Counted from the first letter of the stretch, positions 8,150-18,007 are shown. The stretch is 64,000 nt of DNA from Arthrobacter castelli DSM 16402 (GCF_000430705.1 NZ_AUMN01000004.1:1-64000), one strand, 5' to 3'. Notes: generated by a model from the sequence alone, not told the origin. Numbers and translations: made by a program.

Positions 8150-10081
8150 ATGTCTGAAACCACCGTCGACCCTAATTCCGGGGCTACTGCGCTTCGCAAC
8201 GATATCCGCAATGTCGCCATCGTAGCCCACGTTGACCACGGTAAGACCACTTTGGTCGATGCCATGCTGAAGCAGACGCATTCGTTCGCCGAACATGGCG
8301 AGGTCGCGGACCGGGTGATGGACACTGGTGACCTGGAGCGGGAAAAGGGCATCACCATCCTGGCCAAGAACACCACTGTCACGTACAGAGGTACCGCCTC
8401 CGACGAAGACAAAGTCACGATCAACGTCATTGATACCCCCGGCCACGCCGACTTCGGCGGCGAAGTGGAACGCGGGCTGTCGATGGTCGACGGCGTCGTG
8501 CTGCTGGTCGATGCGTCTGAAGGACCGTTGCCCCAGACCCGTTTCGTGCTGCGCAAGGCCCTGGCCGCAAAGCTTCCGGTCATCCTCGTGGTCAACAAGA
8601 CCGACCGCCCGGACTCACGGATCGAGGAAGTCGTCAGCGAATCCATGGACCTGCTGCTTGGCCTGGCCAGCGACCTCGCCGAGGAGCACCCCGAGCTGGA
8701 TCTTGATTCCGTGCTGGATGTTCCGGTGGTCTACGCTGCCGCGAAGGTCGGCAATGCGTCCCTGGAGCAGCCGGCCGACGGCACCGCTCCGGAGAACCAG
8801 GATCTCGAGCCGTTCTTCCAGACCCTCATCGACCACATTCCGGCTCCCCGCTATGATCCCGATGGCGTGCTGCAGGCGCACGTGACGAACCTTGACGCAT
8901 CACCGTTCCTGGGCCGTTTGGCGCTGCTTCGCGTCCGCAACGGCACGTTGAAGAAGGGACAGACTGTTGCGTGGGCCCGCCAGGACGGCGAATTGAAGAA
9001 CGTGCGCATCACCGAGCTGCTGGCCACCAAGGCGCTGGATCGCGTTCCCGCTGAGTCTGCCGGGCCGGGCGACATCGTCGCCGTCGCGGGTATCCCCGAC
9101 ATCACCATTGGCGAGACCCTGACCGACGCATCCAATCCGCAGCCGTTGCCACTGATCACCGTGGACGACCCGGCAATTTCGATGACCATCGGCATCAACA
9201 CCTCACCGCTGGCCGGCAAGGTCAAGGGATCAAAGGTCACCGCCCGGCAGGTCAAGGACCGGCTGGACAAGGAGCTGATCGGTAACGTCTCGCTGAACGT
9301 GCTGCCCACCGAACGCCCGGACTCCTGGGAAGTGCAGGGCCGCGGCGAGTTGGCCCTTGCCATCCTGGTGGAGCAGATGCGGCGCGAAGGCTTCGAACTG
9401 ACGGTTGGCAAGCCGCAGGTGGTCACCCGCGTGATCGACGGCAAGGTGAACGAACCGATGGAGCACATGACCATCGACACGCCGGAGGAATACCTTGGCG
9501 CCGTCACGCAGCTGTTGGCCGGCCGCAAGGGCCGGATGACCAACATGGCCAACCACGGCACCGGCTGGGTCCGGATGGAGTTTGTGGTTCCGGCCCGTGG
9601 GCTGATTGGCTTCCGCACACAGTTCCTGACCGATACCCGCGGCGCGGGGATCGCCTTCTCCTACTCGGAGGGCTTCGAGCCATGGGCCGGTCCCATCGAG
9701 TTCCGCACCAGTGGTTCGCTGGTCGCCGACCGCGCCGGCGTTGTCACACCGTTCGCAATGATGAACCTGCAGGAACGCGGCAGCTTCTTCGTCGAGCCGA
9801 CCTCGGAAGTATACGAGGGCCAGATCGTCGGCGAGAATAACCGCGCCGACGACATGGATATCAACATCACCAAGGAAAAGAAGCTGACGAATATGCGCGC
9901 GGCTTCCTCGGAAACCTTCGAGAACCTGACACCGCCGCGCAAGCTGACCCTGGAGGAGTCCCTTGAGTTTGCCCGCGAGGACGAATGCGTGGAGGTGACC
10001 CCGGAATCCATCCGGATCCGCAAGGTGATCCTGAACGCCAGTGAACGGGTGAAGGCTGCTCGTGCGCGGGCGAAATCCTAG
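8150..10081 (+). CDS. typA: Ribosome-associated translational GTPase TypA/BipA
   Basis: This 643-residue protein belongs to the EF-G-like GTPases and binds the ribosome during stress and at low temperature. Visible motifs are G1 AHVDHGKTT, the G2/switch region around GDLEREKGITIL, G3 DTPGHADFGG and G4 NKTDRP, followed by EF-Tu-like domain 2 and the EF-G-like C-terminus with the BipA-specific segment GRKGRMTNMANHGTGW. The ATG at 8150 (MSETTVDPN) was chosen because it fits the family length. The frame is open further upstream to 8096. It appears monocistronic, followed 42 bases later by mshB. Confidence 0.95.
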   Translation: MSETTVDPNSGATALRNDIRNVAIVAHVDHGKTTLVDAMLKQTHSFAEHGEVADRVMDTGDLEREKGITILAKNTTVTYRGTASDEDKVTINVIDTPGHADFGGEVERGLSMVDGVVLLVDASEGPLPQTRFVLRKALAAKLPVILVVNKTDRPDSRIEEVVSESMDLLLGLASDLAEEHPELDLDSVLDVPVVYAAAKVGNASLEQPADGTAPENQDLEPFFQTLIDHIPAPRYDPDGVLQAHVTNLDASPFLGRLALLRVRNGTLKKGQTVAWARQDGELKNVRITELLATKALDRVPAESAGPGDIVAVAGIPDITIGETLTDASNPQPLPLITVDDPAISMTIGINTSPLAGKVKGSKVTARQVKDRLDKELIGNVSLNVLPTERPDSWEVQGRGELALAILVEQMRREGFELTVGKPQVVTRVIDGKVNEPMEHMTIDTPEEYLGAVTQLLAGRKGRMTNMANHGTGWVRMEFVVPARGLIGFRTQFLTDTRGAGIAFSYSEGFEPWAGPIEFRTSGSLVADRAGVVTPFAMMNLQERGSFFVEPTSEVYEGQIVGENNRADDMDINITKEKKLTNMRAASSETFENLTPPRKLTLEESLEFAREDECVEVTPESIRIRKVILNASERVKAARARAKS

Positions 10082-10123
10082 GCGCTGTCGGATCCGGCGG
10101 GCCATTGAAGGCATAATGGCCGT

Positions 10124-11470
10124 ATGACCATCCCGCAACCTGCTGCACCACCCGGACAACAGGCGGGGTTGCTGCCATCGTTCGCGCACCACTTTCCGCA
10201 CGAGCGGCCACGCATGCTGTTTGTCCATGCGCACCCCGACGACGAATCGATTGCCACCGGGGCCACGATGGCCGGTTACGCTGCGGCGGGGGCCGACGTC
10301 GTCCTGCTCACCTGCACGCGCGGCGAGATGGGCGAGGTCATCCCGCCTCAGTTGCAGCATCTGCAGGCCGGGCAGCGTTCGAGTATCGACGACGGCGAGT
10401 CACTGGCCCAAGTGCGCCAGGTCGAACTGGGCGAAGCCGTTGCCGCCGTGGGGATCTCCCGGCAGGTCTTTCTCGGCGATGCTGACGCCGCCGCCCCGGC
10501 GCTTGGGCCGAAGCGTTATCGCGACTCCGGGATGGCGTGGGGCGAGTCCGGACGGGCGGAAGCCGGCGATGACATCGACCCGCGCTCGCTGGTCGCCGCA
10601 GCACTCGACGAGACGGCCACGCATGCGGCGCACTTGATCGCGTCGTTCCGGCCGCACGCCGTGATTACCTATGACGCGGACGGCGGCTATGGGCATCCCG
10701 ACCACGTCCGTGCCCATGAGATCACCCACGCTGCGGTCAATTCGACGCCGGGCGGTTGGAAGGTCCCGTGGGTGTATTCCATCCATAGCGATGCCGAGGG
10801 TGCGACGGAGCCGGGGCACCGCACGATGGTGCGGATTAATGGCGAGCTGGAGCGCAAGACCGCTGCGATGCATGCCCACCGCACTCAACTGATCATCGAT
10901 GACGGGCGCTTCGCGCTGTCCAATATGATCTGGCAGCCGCTGCGCGGCGAGGAGGTCTTCCTGCTGGAGGACTCCTCAGGTGTGCTGACGCAGGCACGGC
11001 CCGAAGCGGTGCCGGCCGGTGGCGGCCGCTTTCAATCGATTGCCGGCCCTCCGCCGTCGTCGTCATCAAAACCGTCAATGTTCAAGGCACTTGCCGGGAC
11101 CGTCGCCGCGTCGCTGGCCGGAACATTCTTCGGCACCAGCCTGCACGGGCAGATCATGCATTTATCCTCATTTGCCGTGCCTTGGGGCGCCATTGCCGCG
11201 CTGGTACTGGTGTGCAGCCTGGTGGTCTTTGTCGGCGCCTGGGCCCGGAATGTCTGGATGTCGGTGCTGACCGGGTTGTTGACGTACGTGTTCGTCGGCC
11301 TGATATCGACCAGTTCAAAAATGATCGTCGTCGGGGTGGCCGGCAGCGCTGCGGAAGCGACGCCGACCATCGCCATGGCGGGGATGATCTTCAGTTACGG
11401 CATTACGGTGGCGACCATAGTCGGCACGATTATCACCCTGCGCGCCTTGCGGCGGCCCGGCCGGCGCTGA
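10124..11470 (+). CDS. mshB: MshB-type GlcNAc-Ins deacetylase fused to a membrane domain
   Basis: Residues about 25-300 are a PIG-L/LmbE deacetylase of mycothiol synthesis. It removes the acetyl group from GlcNAc-inositol. The zinc motif AHPDDE, the segment TRGEMGEV, and the C-terminal zinc/catalytic segment YDADGGYGHPDH are all present. Residues about 315-448 add roughly four hydrophobic helices and end in LRALRRPGRR. They resemble the small DUF6113-type membrane protein often encoded next to mshB. At 448 residues it is about 150 longer than stand-alone MshB, so I read it as a natural fusion that would tether the enzyme to the membrane. Confidence 0.85.
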   Translation: MTIPQPAAPPGQQAGLLPSFAHHFPHERPRMLFVHAHPDDESIATGATMAGYAAAGADVVLLTCTRGEMGEVIPPQLQHLQAGQRSSIDDGESLAQVRQVELGEAVAAVGISRQVFLGDADAAAPALGPKRYRDSGMAWGESGRAEAGDDIDPRSLVAAALDETATHAAHLIASFRPHAVITYDADGGYGHPDHVRAHEITHAAVNSTPGGWKVPWVYSIHSDAEGATEPGHRTMVRINGELERKTAAMHAHRTQLIIDDGRFALSNMIWQPLRGEEVFLLEDSSGVLTQARPEAVPAGGGRFQSIAGPPPSSSSKPSMFKALAGTVAASLAGTFFGTSLHGQIMHLSSFAVPWGAIAALVLVCSLVVFVGAWARNVWMSVLTGLLTYVFVGLISTSSKMIVVGVAGSAAEATPTIAMAGMIFSYGITVATIVGTIITLRALRRPGRR

Positions 11471-11534
11471 GCCTGATCCCGACGACAAGGTGCTGCCTTG
11501 GGGCGGGGCCTCATCTGCTGCGAGGCGCTGGGCC

Positions 11535-12035
11535 TCATTCCGACGAGCGGTCTCTGTGGTGGGCCAGCATGATCGACGTCGGAATGCCGTCGCCGTCGGC
11601 GGGCATCTTGGCGTACTCTTCCAGCAGCGCCTTGATCCTGTCCATCATTTCGGTGCGGTGCTTCTCGTTGAGTTTGAGGCCCAAGCGTGCGACCTCGATT
11701 TCCGACGGAGCCAGCCCTTCGATCTCCTGCAGGAAGGTATCGACCAGTATCGGAGCCACATTCTGAACCGGGGTCCCCCAGGACAGCCGCGTCGCCCGGT
11801 AGGGGACTTCTTTGGCTCCGCGATTGCCCTTGCGGTGCTCTTCGGCCTCCAGGAATCCGGTGCCCAGCAGGGTCCGCACGTGGTGTAAAGCGGTGGCCGG
11901 ATTCAGCTCCAGTTTTTCGGCGATTTCCTTATTGGTCCGCGATTGATGCAGGCACAGCCGCAGGATCCGCAGTCGGACCGGGGAGCTCAGTGCCCGGCCC
12001 TTGGCCTGTAAGTCGTCGTCGTTAGACATAGCCAA
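11535..12035 (-). CDS. ArsR-like winged-helix transcriptional regulator
   Basis: This 166-residue protein has an N-terminal helix-turn-helix of ArsR/winged-helix type: LSSPVRLRILRLCLHQ, then NKEIAEKLELNPATALHHVRTL as recognition region, and a wing with RGAKEVPYRAT. The C-terminal half is helical (LGLKLNEKHRTEMMDRIKALLEEY) and probably mediates dimerisation. There are no clustered cysteines, so metal sensing is not indicated. Start at 12035 or at 12029 (MSNDDD). It is divergent from the second peptide importer, separated by 583 bases, and could regulate it. That link is inferred only from position. Confidence 0.85.
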   Translation of the reverse strand: MAMSNDDDLQAKGRALSSPVRLRILRLCLHQSRTNKEIAEKLELNPATALHHVRTLLGTGFLEAEEHRKGNRGAKEVPYRATRLSWGTPVQNVAPILVDTFLQEIEGLAPSEIEVARLGLKLNEKHRTEMMDRIKALLEEYAKMPADGDGIPTSIMLAHHRDRSSE

Positions 12036-12618
12036 AGTCTACGTCACCGGCAGGGTGTGATTGATATTACCCAATCGCATAGTAGATGCTTTTCCGGGGT
12101 CACCGCTGCCTCCGCCGGTGGTGGGTTCGAGACCTGGAATCGGGGGAGGCCGGGGCATATTGGCCCTTTGCTGATCTGCGCTGAGACAGCGGCCGCAAGT
12201 GTGCGTGTATAACAATCAGACAACGGCGCCAATGTTCCTGCCGTTGATTTGACTTTTGGGACTGTTGCCTCGGTTTACTATCCACCTTGATATTACGCGG
12301 CGCAGCCGCCGGTCGGATCACCGGTTTTGACGGAATTCTCTGGATCCTGATACGTCGAATGATTCCTTTTTGTGCCTTTGTGGTTCAGTTGTGACTGGGC
12401 TAACGTCATCTGCGATGCAACAAAAGTTGATACGCAGTCCGGTTTCTTTAACTGGCTGCCGCGAAGGACGCGCCGGCGCGTTCATCCGCACGCAACCGCG
12501 GGATGCGGGAATTTCAATGCATCATCACCTGCCACGTATCAAGATTCTCACCACAGCTCGCTGAACTGGTTGGAGCCATGGTGGCTTCATCACGAGCTAT
12601 ACGATCCCAGGAGGAGTT
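12036..12618 (+). promoter_or_regulatory. Long intergenic control region upstream of second peptide importer
   Basis: No supported gene lies in these 583 bases. The segment is clearly less GC-rich than the genes. It contains a 14-bp perfect palindrome, ACGCGCCGGCGCGT, at 12468-12481 and a good ribosome binding site, AGGAGG (about 12609), before ATG 12619. TTGACT at 12249-12254 has no correctly spaced -10. The region must hold promoters for the minus-strand regulator and the plus-strand operon, and probably a long 5' leader, but I cannot place them. Confidence 0.4.
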
Positions 12619-14277
12619 ATGAAGAGCATCCGTCACAAGGCGTTGCTCAAGGGCGTTGGTCTTGCCGTCGTTGCCAGCCTTGCCCTCACAGGCTGCGGCA
12701 GTGGCGGTGGCGGTGAAGGAGGCGCAGGCGAAAGCGCCGAAATCATCACCACGAACACCACTGAGCCGCAGAATCCGCTGATCCCCACATCCACCAACGA
12801 AGTTGGTGGCGGACGCATCATCACCCAGCTGTTCGCGGGGCTCGTCAGCTACGACGTTGACGGCACCATGCAGATGGAAGTCGCCAAGTCCATTGAGACA
12901 GAGGATTCGCAGACCTATGACATCACGCTGAAGAAGGGCTGGACCTTCACCAATGGCGAGAAGGTCACGGCGCACTCGTTTGTCGATGCTTGGAACTATG
13001 GTGCGCTGGCCAGCAATGCCCAGCTGTCGGCAAACTTCTTTGCGCCCATCAAGGGGTATAACGACGTCAACCCCGGCAAGGAAGGCGCCAAGCCAACTGC
13101 CAAGACGATGTCGGGTCTCAAAGTCGTGGATGACTACCACTTCACCGTGACCCTCAATGAGCCACAATCGGACTTCCCCCTGCGGCTGGGCTACTCGGCA
13201 TATTCACCGCTGCCCAAGGTTGCTTTCGAAGACATGGAAGCCTTCGGCGAAAACCCGATCGGCAACGGACCGTACATGATGGATGGCAAAGGGGCCTGGG
13301 AACACAACCGCCAGATCAAACTGGTGAAGAATCCCGACTACAAGGGCAACCGCACCGTCAAGAACGATGGCATCACCTTCCGCATCTACACCGATGCCGA
13401 AGCTGCCTATGCCGACGTGCAGGATGGCGCACTCGACCTGATCGACCAGGTGCCCGCCTCAGCTCTTCAGACTTACAAGGAAAATGAGAGCATCAAGGCC
13501 TACAACAAGCCGGGTTCCGTCTTCCAGAGCTTCACGATTCCCGGCCGCCTTGACCATTTCGGTGGCAAAGAAGGCCAGCTGCGCCGCAAAGCCATCTCAA
13601 TGGCGATCAACCGGCCGCAGATCGCCGAGGCGATCTTCTACGGTTCCGTAACTCCGGCAACAGACTTCACGGCTCCCACCCTCGACGGCTACAGCGATAG
13701 CCTTGAGGGCTCGGATGTGCTGAAGCACAACCCGGAAAAGGCCAAGAAGCTGTGGGCAAAGGCCAACGAGATCAACAAATGGACCGGTGCCTTCAAGCTT
13801 GGCTACAACGGTGACGATAACCATAAGCAATGGGTCGATGCCGTGACCAACCAGATTTCGAATACTCTCGGCATCAAAGCAGTCGGCGCTCCCACTGCCA
13901 CCTTCGGACAATTCCGCACTATGATCACCGAACGTAAGATCCAGTACCCCTTCCGTTCCGGTTGGCAGGGCGATTACCCCTCGATTGGCAACTACCTGGT
14001 CGCGCTGTATGCCTCAGCCGCCGCTGACGGCAATGGTGCGAACGACGGCGATTACAAGAACCCGGAGTTCGATAAGAAGGTTGCCCAGGCTGCTTCCGCT
14101 GATTCGCCCGAGGAAGGCATCGAGTTGTACCAGGAAGCGGAGGAGATCCTGCTTGAAGATCTGCCGGCCATTCCGCTCTGGTACGAAAATGTCGCGGCAG
14201 CCAGTGTGCCCGAATTGGAGAACGTGGAATTCGACTGGAAGAACGTCCCCGCGTACTACCAGATCTCTAAGAACTAG
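12619..14277 (+). CDS. Second peptide-type ABC substrate-binding lipoprotein
   Basis: This 552-residue family 5 binding protein has an N-terminal lipoprotein signal (MKSIRHKALLK, hydrophobic core, lipobox LTGC, Cys26) followed by a Gly/Ser linker. The opening of the mature part, NPLIPTSTNEVGG with GRIITQLFAGL, and the later segment ENPIGNGPYMM match OppA-like oligopeptide binders. It leads an operon with two permeases and a double ATPase. It is closer in layout to OppA than the protein at 299-2086. The ligand is unknown, with oligopeptides most likely. Confidence 0.92.
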   Translation: MKSIRHKALLKGVGLAVVASLALTGCGSGGGGEGGAGESAEIITTNTTEPQNPLIPTSTNEVGGGRIITQLFAGLVSYDVDGTMQMEVAKSIETEDSQTYDITLKKGWTFTNGEKVTAHSFVDAWNYGALASNAQLSANFFAPIKGYNDVNPGKEGAKPTAKTMSGLKVVDDYHFTVTLNEPQSDFPLRLGYSAYSPLPKVAFEDMEAFGENPIGNGPYMMDGKGAWEHNRQIKLVKNPDYKGNRTVKNDGITFRIYTDAEAAYADVQDGALDLIDQVPASALQTYKENESIKAYNKPGSVFQSFTIPGRLDHFGGKEGQLRRKAISMAINRPQIAEAIFYGSVTPATDFTAPTLDGYSDSLEGSDVLKHNPEKAKKLWAKANEINKWTGAFKLGYNGDDNHKQWVDAVTNQISNTLGIKAVGAPTATFGQFRTMITERKIQYPFRSGWQGDYPSIGNYLVALYASAAADGNGANDGDYKNPEFDKKVAQAASADSPEEGIELYQEAEEILLEDLPAIPLWYENVAAASVPELENVEFDWKNVPAYYQISKN

Positions 14278-14287
14278 CTTCTCCTGA

Positions 14288-14331
14288 CAGCCGGTCCGCC
14301 GCTGGGAACATTCCCACCGGCGGACCGGCTG
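14288..14331 (+). terminator. Strong stem-loop between second binding protein and permease
   Basis: CAGCCGGTCCGCCG (14288-14301) pairs perfectly over 14 bp with CGGCGGACCGGCTG (14318-14331). The loop itself carries a smaller stem, TGGGAA/TTCCCA. No T-run follows, and the permease starts 28 bases later. It is probably an mRNA-stabilising or attenuating element. Confidence 0.7.
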
Positions 14332-14359
14332 GCGAGCACACACATAAGGAGGCCGCGTA

Positions 14360-15283
14360 GTGCTTCGCTACACGTCCCGCAGGATTCTCCAAATGATTCC
14401 TGTGCTGCTTGGCACCACCCTGCTGATCTACGCGATGGTTTTCGCGATGCCCGGCGATCCCGTAACAGCATTGTTCGGAGATAAGCCTGTCAACGAAAAT
14501 GTCGCCGACCAGATCCGTGCCGAATACAATCTCGACGAACCGTTCATCGTGCAGTACCTGCTGTTCCTCAAAGGCATTTTCGTCGGCGATTTTGGAATTA
14601 CTTTCTCGGGCCGACCGGTCATTGACATCATTGCCCGGGTTTTCCCGACCACGATAAAGCTCGCCTTTATGGCTCTCATTATTGAAATGGTCCTCGGCGT
14701 TGCTGTAGGCGTGATGGCGGGAATCCGCAAAGGCAAATTGTTCGACTCGACGGTGCTGATGCTCTCGCTGGTCGTCATAGCCATCCCCACCTTCGTGCTG
14801 GGGTTCGTCGGCCAGTTCGTGTTCGGTATTGAACTGGGCTGGTTCCCGGCCACCGCCCGGGACGCTTCCATCGGATCGCTGCTGATGCCCGCCGTCGTGC
14901 TGGCCGGTGTCTCCCTGGCGTACGTGATCCGCCTGACCCGCACATCGATCGTGGAGAACTTGTCCGCCGACCACGTCCGGACCGCCAAGGCGAAGGGGCT
15001 GTCAGGAAGCCGCGTCACCACGGTCCATGTGCTGCGGAATTCGCTGATTCCTGTGGTGACCTTCCTGGGCGCTGACCTGGGGACGTTAATGGGCGGCGCG
15101 ATCGTGACAGAGTATATCTTTGCCGTCGACGGAGTCGGCAGCGCCCTGTATGACGCCATCCTGCGCAGCGAAGGTACAACTGTTGTCTCCATCGTGACCC
15201 TGCTGGTCGTCGTTTACATCTTTGCCAACTTGCTCGTGGACCTGCTGTATGCGGTCCTTGATCCGAGGATTCGATATGCCTGA
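14360..15283 (+). CDS. ABC transporter permease, DppB/OppB family
   Basis: This 307-residue first membrane subunit is of normal length for the family, unlike the enlarged copy at 2290. It starts with GTG at 14360, preceded by AAGGAGG. The N-terminal helix follows MLRYTSRRI. The segment AMPGDPVTALFGDKP and the coupling loop DHVRTAKAKGL are standard DppB features. Its last 8 bases overlap the start of the next permease, which indicates translational coupling. Confidence 0.93.
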   Translation: MLRYTSRRILQMIPVLLGTTLLIYAMVFAMPGDPVTALFGDKPVNENVADQIRAEYNLDEPFIVQYLLFLKGIFVGDFGITFSGRPVIDIIARVFPTTIKLAFMALIIEMVLGVAVGVMAGIRKGKLFDSTVLMLSLVVIAIPTFVLGFVGQFVFGIELGWFPATARDASIGSLLMPAVVLAGVSLAYVIRLTRTSIVENLSADHVRTAKAKGLSGSRVTTVHVLRNSLIPVVTFLGADLGTLMGGAIVTEYIFAVDGVGSALYDAILRSEGTTVVSIVTLLVVVYIFANLLVDLLYAVLDPRIRYA

Positions 15284-16238
15284 CACTTCCATTCCCCGCG
15301 CGACCCGTGCCGGTCAACAACGCTATGTGGCGCCGCTGGATGAGACGCCGCTGCAGGGTGTTGATGCGGTCTCGAACGAATCCGATGGATCCAGTCTGTG
15401 GAAGGACGCTTTCCGCTCCCTGATCCGTCAGCCGCTGTTCATTATCTCCGGGCTGCTGATCCTGCTGATCCTCGTCGTCGTCGCGTTCCCGTGGCTGTTC
15501 ACCTCCGCTGACCCGACCTACTGCACGCTGGACAACAGCTTGGCCGAGCCTCGTGCCGGGCACCCGCTCGGATTCAACCAGCAGGGGTGTGACATTTACG
15601 CCCGCGTCATTTACGGCGCGCAAGCCTCAGTGATGGTGGGCGCCTTCACCACGCTGGGTGTAGTCATTATTGGCGGCATTATCGGCGCTGTCGCCGGTTT
15701 CTACGGCGGATGGATCGATGCGCTGCTTTCACGCATCATGGACATCTTTTTCGCGCTGCCTTTCGTCCTCGCCGCCATAGTCGTGCTGCAGCTCGTCCGG
15801 GACAGCATCACGGTATGGCATATCATTGGCGTTCTGGCGGCCTTCGGGTGGACCCAGATAGCGAGGATTACCCGCGGAGCCGTGATTTCGACGAAGAATT
15901 CCGACTTCGTCACCGCCTCCACGGCGGTGGGAGCGTCCCCGCTGAAGAACCTGGTCCGGCATGTGCTTCCGAACGCCATTGCGCCGGTGATTGTCACGGC
16001 GACAGTATCGCTGGGGATCTACATTGTGGCCGAGGCAACGCTGTCCTACCTGGGCCTGGGGCTGCCCAGCACCATCGTTTCCTGGGGCGCCGACATCGCT
16101 TCGGCGCAGACACTGATACGGACAAATCCTGAAGCCTTGTTCTTCCCCGCCGCGGCCTTGGCAGTGACAGTGCTGAGCTTCATCATGATGGGCGACGCCG
16201 TTCGCGACGCTCTCGATCCGAAAGCGAGGACCCGATGA
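15276..16238 (+). CDS. ABC transporter permease, DppC/OppC family
   Basis: This 320-residue second membrane subunit has a soluble N-terminus of about 55 residues, then a hydrophobic helix (LFIISGLLILLILVVV). The DppC motif near residue 110 reads HPLGFNQQGCDIYARV, slightly divergent from the usual GTDxxGRD. The coupling loop contains NSDFVTASTAVGASPLKN. The ATG at 15276 (MPDTSIPRA) was chosen over a longer frame because it overlaps the preceding stop by 8 bases and gives the usual length. It overlaps the ATPase by ATGA. Confidence 0.92.
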   Translation: MPDTSIPRATRAGQQRYVAPLDETPLQGVDAVSNESDGSSLWKDAFRSLIRQPLFIISGLLILLILVVVAFPWLFTSADPTYCTLDNSLAEPRAGHPLGFNQQGCDIYARVIYGAQASVMVGAFTTLGVVIIGGIIGAVAGFYGGWIDALLSRIMDIFFALPFVLAAIVVLQLVRDSITVWHIIGVLAAFGWTQIARITRGAVISTKNSDFVTASTAVGASPLKNLVRHVLPNAIAPVIVTATVSLGIYIVAEATLSYLGLGLPSTIVSWGADIASAQTLIRTNPEALFFPAAALAVTVLSFIMMGDAVRDALDPKARTR

Positions 16239-17989
16239 CCGGGGATGCTAACCAGACCGTAGACGAGGCCGCGACCGCTGAAACCGGTCCGCTGCTGCAG
16301 ATTTCCGACCTGGAAGTAGGCTTCAAGACCCAGAACGGCATGGTCTCCGCTGTCCGTGGAGCAAACCTGAGCGTTTATCCCGGCCAGACGGTGGCCATCG
16401 TGGGGGAGTCTGGATCCGGGAAGTCCACGCTGGCGCACACCATCGTTAACCTGCTCCCTGACAACGGCCGGATACGCCGCGGCTCCATCCGCTTCCGGGA
16501 CCAGGAAGTGACGCAGTTTTCCAAGCGGCGGATGGCCGCCCTGCGTGGCTCTTCGATCGGCCTGGTTCCGCAGGACCCGATGTCCAACCTCAACCCCCTG
16601 TGGCGCGTCGGGTTCCAGATCAAGGAGACCCTTAAGGCGAACAACATTGCCACGGGCAAGGCCGCGGACAAGCGGGTCCGTGAATTGCTGGCCGAAGCGG
16701 GCCTTCCGAACGCAGAAGAGCGGGCACGGCAGTTTCCCCATGAATTCTCCGGCGGAATGCTGCAGCGCTCGCTGATTGCCATGGGCCTGGCCGCCCGGCC
16801 CGACCTGCTGATTGCCGATGAGCCGACGTCGGCCCTCGACGTCACTGTCCAACACCAGATCCTCAACCATCTCGATGGGCTGACGTCCGAATTGAACGTT
16901 GCGGTGCTCCTGATTACTCACGACCTCGGGCTGGCGGCCGAGCGGGCCGAGCACCTTGCGGTGATGTACAAAGGCCGTATCGTCGAGTCCGGTCCGGCGC
17001 TGGATATTCTGCAGGATCCACAACATCCTTATACCCAGCGGCTGGTGCACTCAGCCCCATCACTTGCATCCCGGCGTCTTGAATCTGAACATCAACACAT
17101 TCAGGTCAGCGACCCGTCCGCCGCTGCGACGGAGACCACGGACGGCGCCACCAGTAGGGATGCAGCCCCCGGTGCCACCAGCACCGACACTGTCCTGGAG
17201 GCCGAGCACCTGGTCAAGTCGTTCCCGATTCGGGGTGACTTCGGTCAAAAGTCCACAGATTTCAAGGCCGTCGACGACGTCTCTTTCTCGCTCCAACGCG
17301 GAACCACCATGGCACTGGTGGGAGAGTCCGGGTCCGGCAAATCGACTGTCGCCCAAATCACGTTGCGGTTGCTGCGCCCGACAAGCGGGAGGGTGCTGTT
17401 CGATGGAGAAGACATTTCCCCCTTGGCGAGTAAAGAGTTGCTTCGGCTGCGACGGAAGGTCCAGCCGATTTTCCAGAATCCATACGGCACCCTCGATCCG
17501 ATGTACTCCATCTACCGCACCATCGAAGAACCGCTGCGGACCCATGGCATCGGCAATCAGAAGCAGCGCCGGCAAAAGATCAAAGACCTGTTGGAAAAGG
17601 TTGCGATGCCCGCCTCAACTGTCAACAGGTATCCCAATGAGCTCTCGGGAGGACAGCGACAACGTATTGCCATTGCCCGTGCCCTCGCGTTGGATCCGGA
17701 GGTCGTGGTGTGCGATGAAGCGGTCTCGGCACTGGACGTGCTGGTGCAGGACCAAATCCTCAATCTCCTCAACGACCTCCAGGGAGAATTCGGGCTGAGC
17801 TATCTTTTCATCAGCCACGATTTGGCCGTAGTCCGGCAGATTGCAGACGACGTATTGGTGATGCGCCACGGCCAGCTGGTCGAAGCCGCCAGCACTGACG
17901 AAGTCTTCGGTAATCCCCAACAGCAATACACTCGCGATCTGCTCGAATCGATCCCGGGCGGCCACATCCCGCTCGGTAACACCGCCTGA
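16235..17989 (+). CDS. Double ABC ATPase of the second peptide importer
   Basis: This 584-residue fused OppD/OppF-type ATPase has, in its first half, Walker A GESGSGKST, a slightly variant signature FSGGMLQRS and Walker [14 protein letters not shown]. The second half has Walker A GESGSGKST, signature LSGGQRQR and Walker B VVCDEAVSALDV, where the usual DEPTS reads DEAVS as is typical of OppF-like halves. A Thr/Ala-rich linker separates them. The start overlaps the permease stop (ATGA). It completes a four-gene operon 12619-17989. Confidence 0.93.
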   Translation: MTGDANQTVDEAATAETGPLLQISDLEVGFKTQNGMVSAVRGANLSVYPGQTVAIVGESGSGKSTLAHTIVNLLPDNGRIRRGSIRFRDQEVTQFSKRRMAALRGSSIGLVPQDPMSNLNPLWRVGFQIKETLKANNIATGKAADKRVRELLAEAGLPNAEERARQFPHEFSGGMLQRSLIAMGLAARPDLLIADEPTSALDVTVQHQILNHLDGLTSELNVAVLLITHDLGLAAERAEHLAVMYKGRIVESGPALDILQDPQHPYTQRLVHSAPSLASRRLESEHQHIQVSDPSAAATETTDGATSRDAAPGATSTDTVLEAEHLVKSFPIRGDFGQKSTDFKAVDDVSFSLQRGTTMALVGESGSGKSTVAQITLRLLRPTSGRVLFDGEDISPLASKELLRLRRKVQPIFQNPYGTLDPMYSIYRTIEEPLRTHGIGNQKQRRQKIKDLLEKVAMPASTVNRYPNELSGGQRQRIAIARALALDPEVVVCDEAVSALDVLVQDQILNLLNDLQGEFGLSYLFISHDLAVVRQIADDVLVMRHGQLVEAASTDEVFGNPQQQYTRDLLESIPGGHIPLGNTA

Positions 17990-18007
17990 CTCGCGGCTGC
18001 CGGTTCC

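Noticed and set aside
12249-12281. TTGACT ... TACTAT as a sigma-70-type promoter
   Set aside because: The spacer is 21 bases (19 to TTTACT), outside the usual 16-18, so it is not listed as a promoter.
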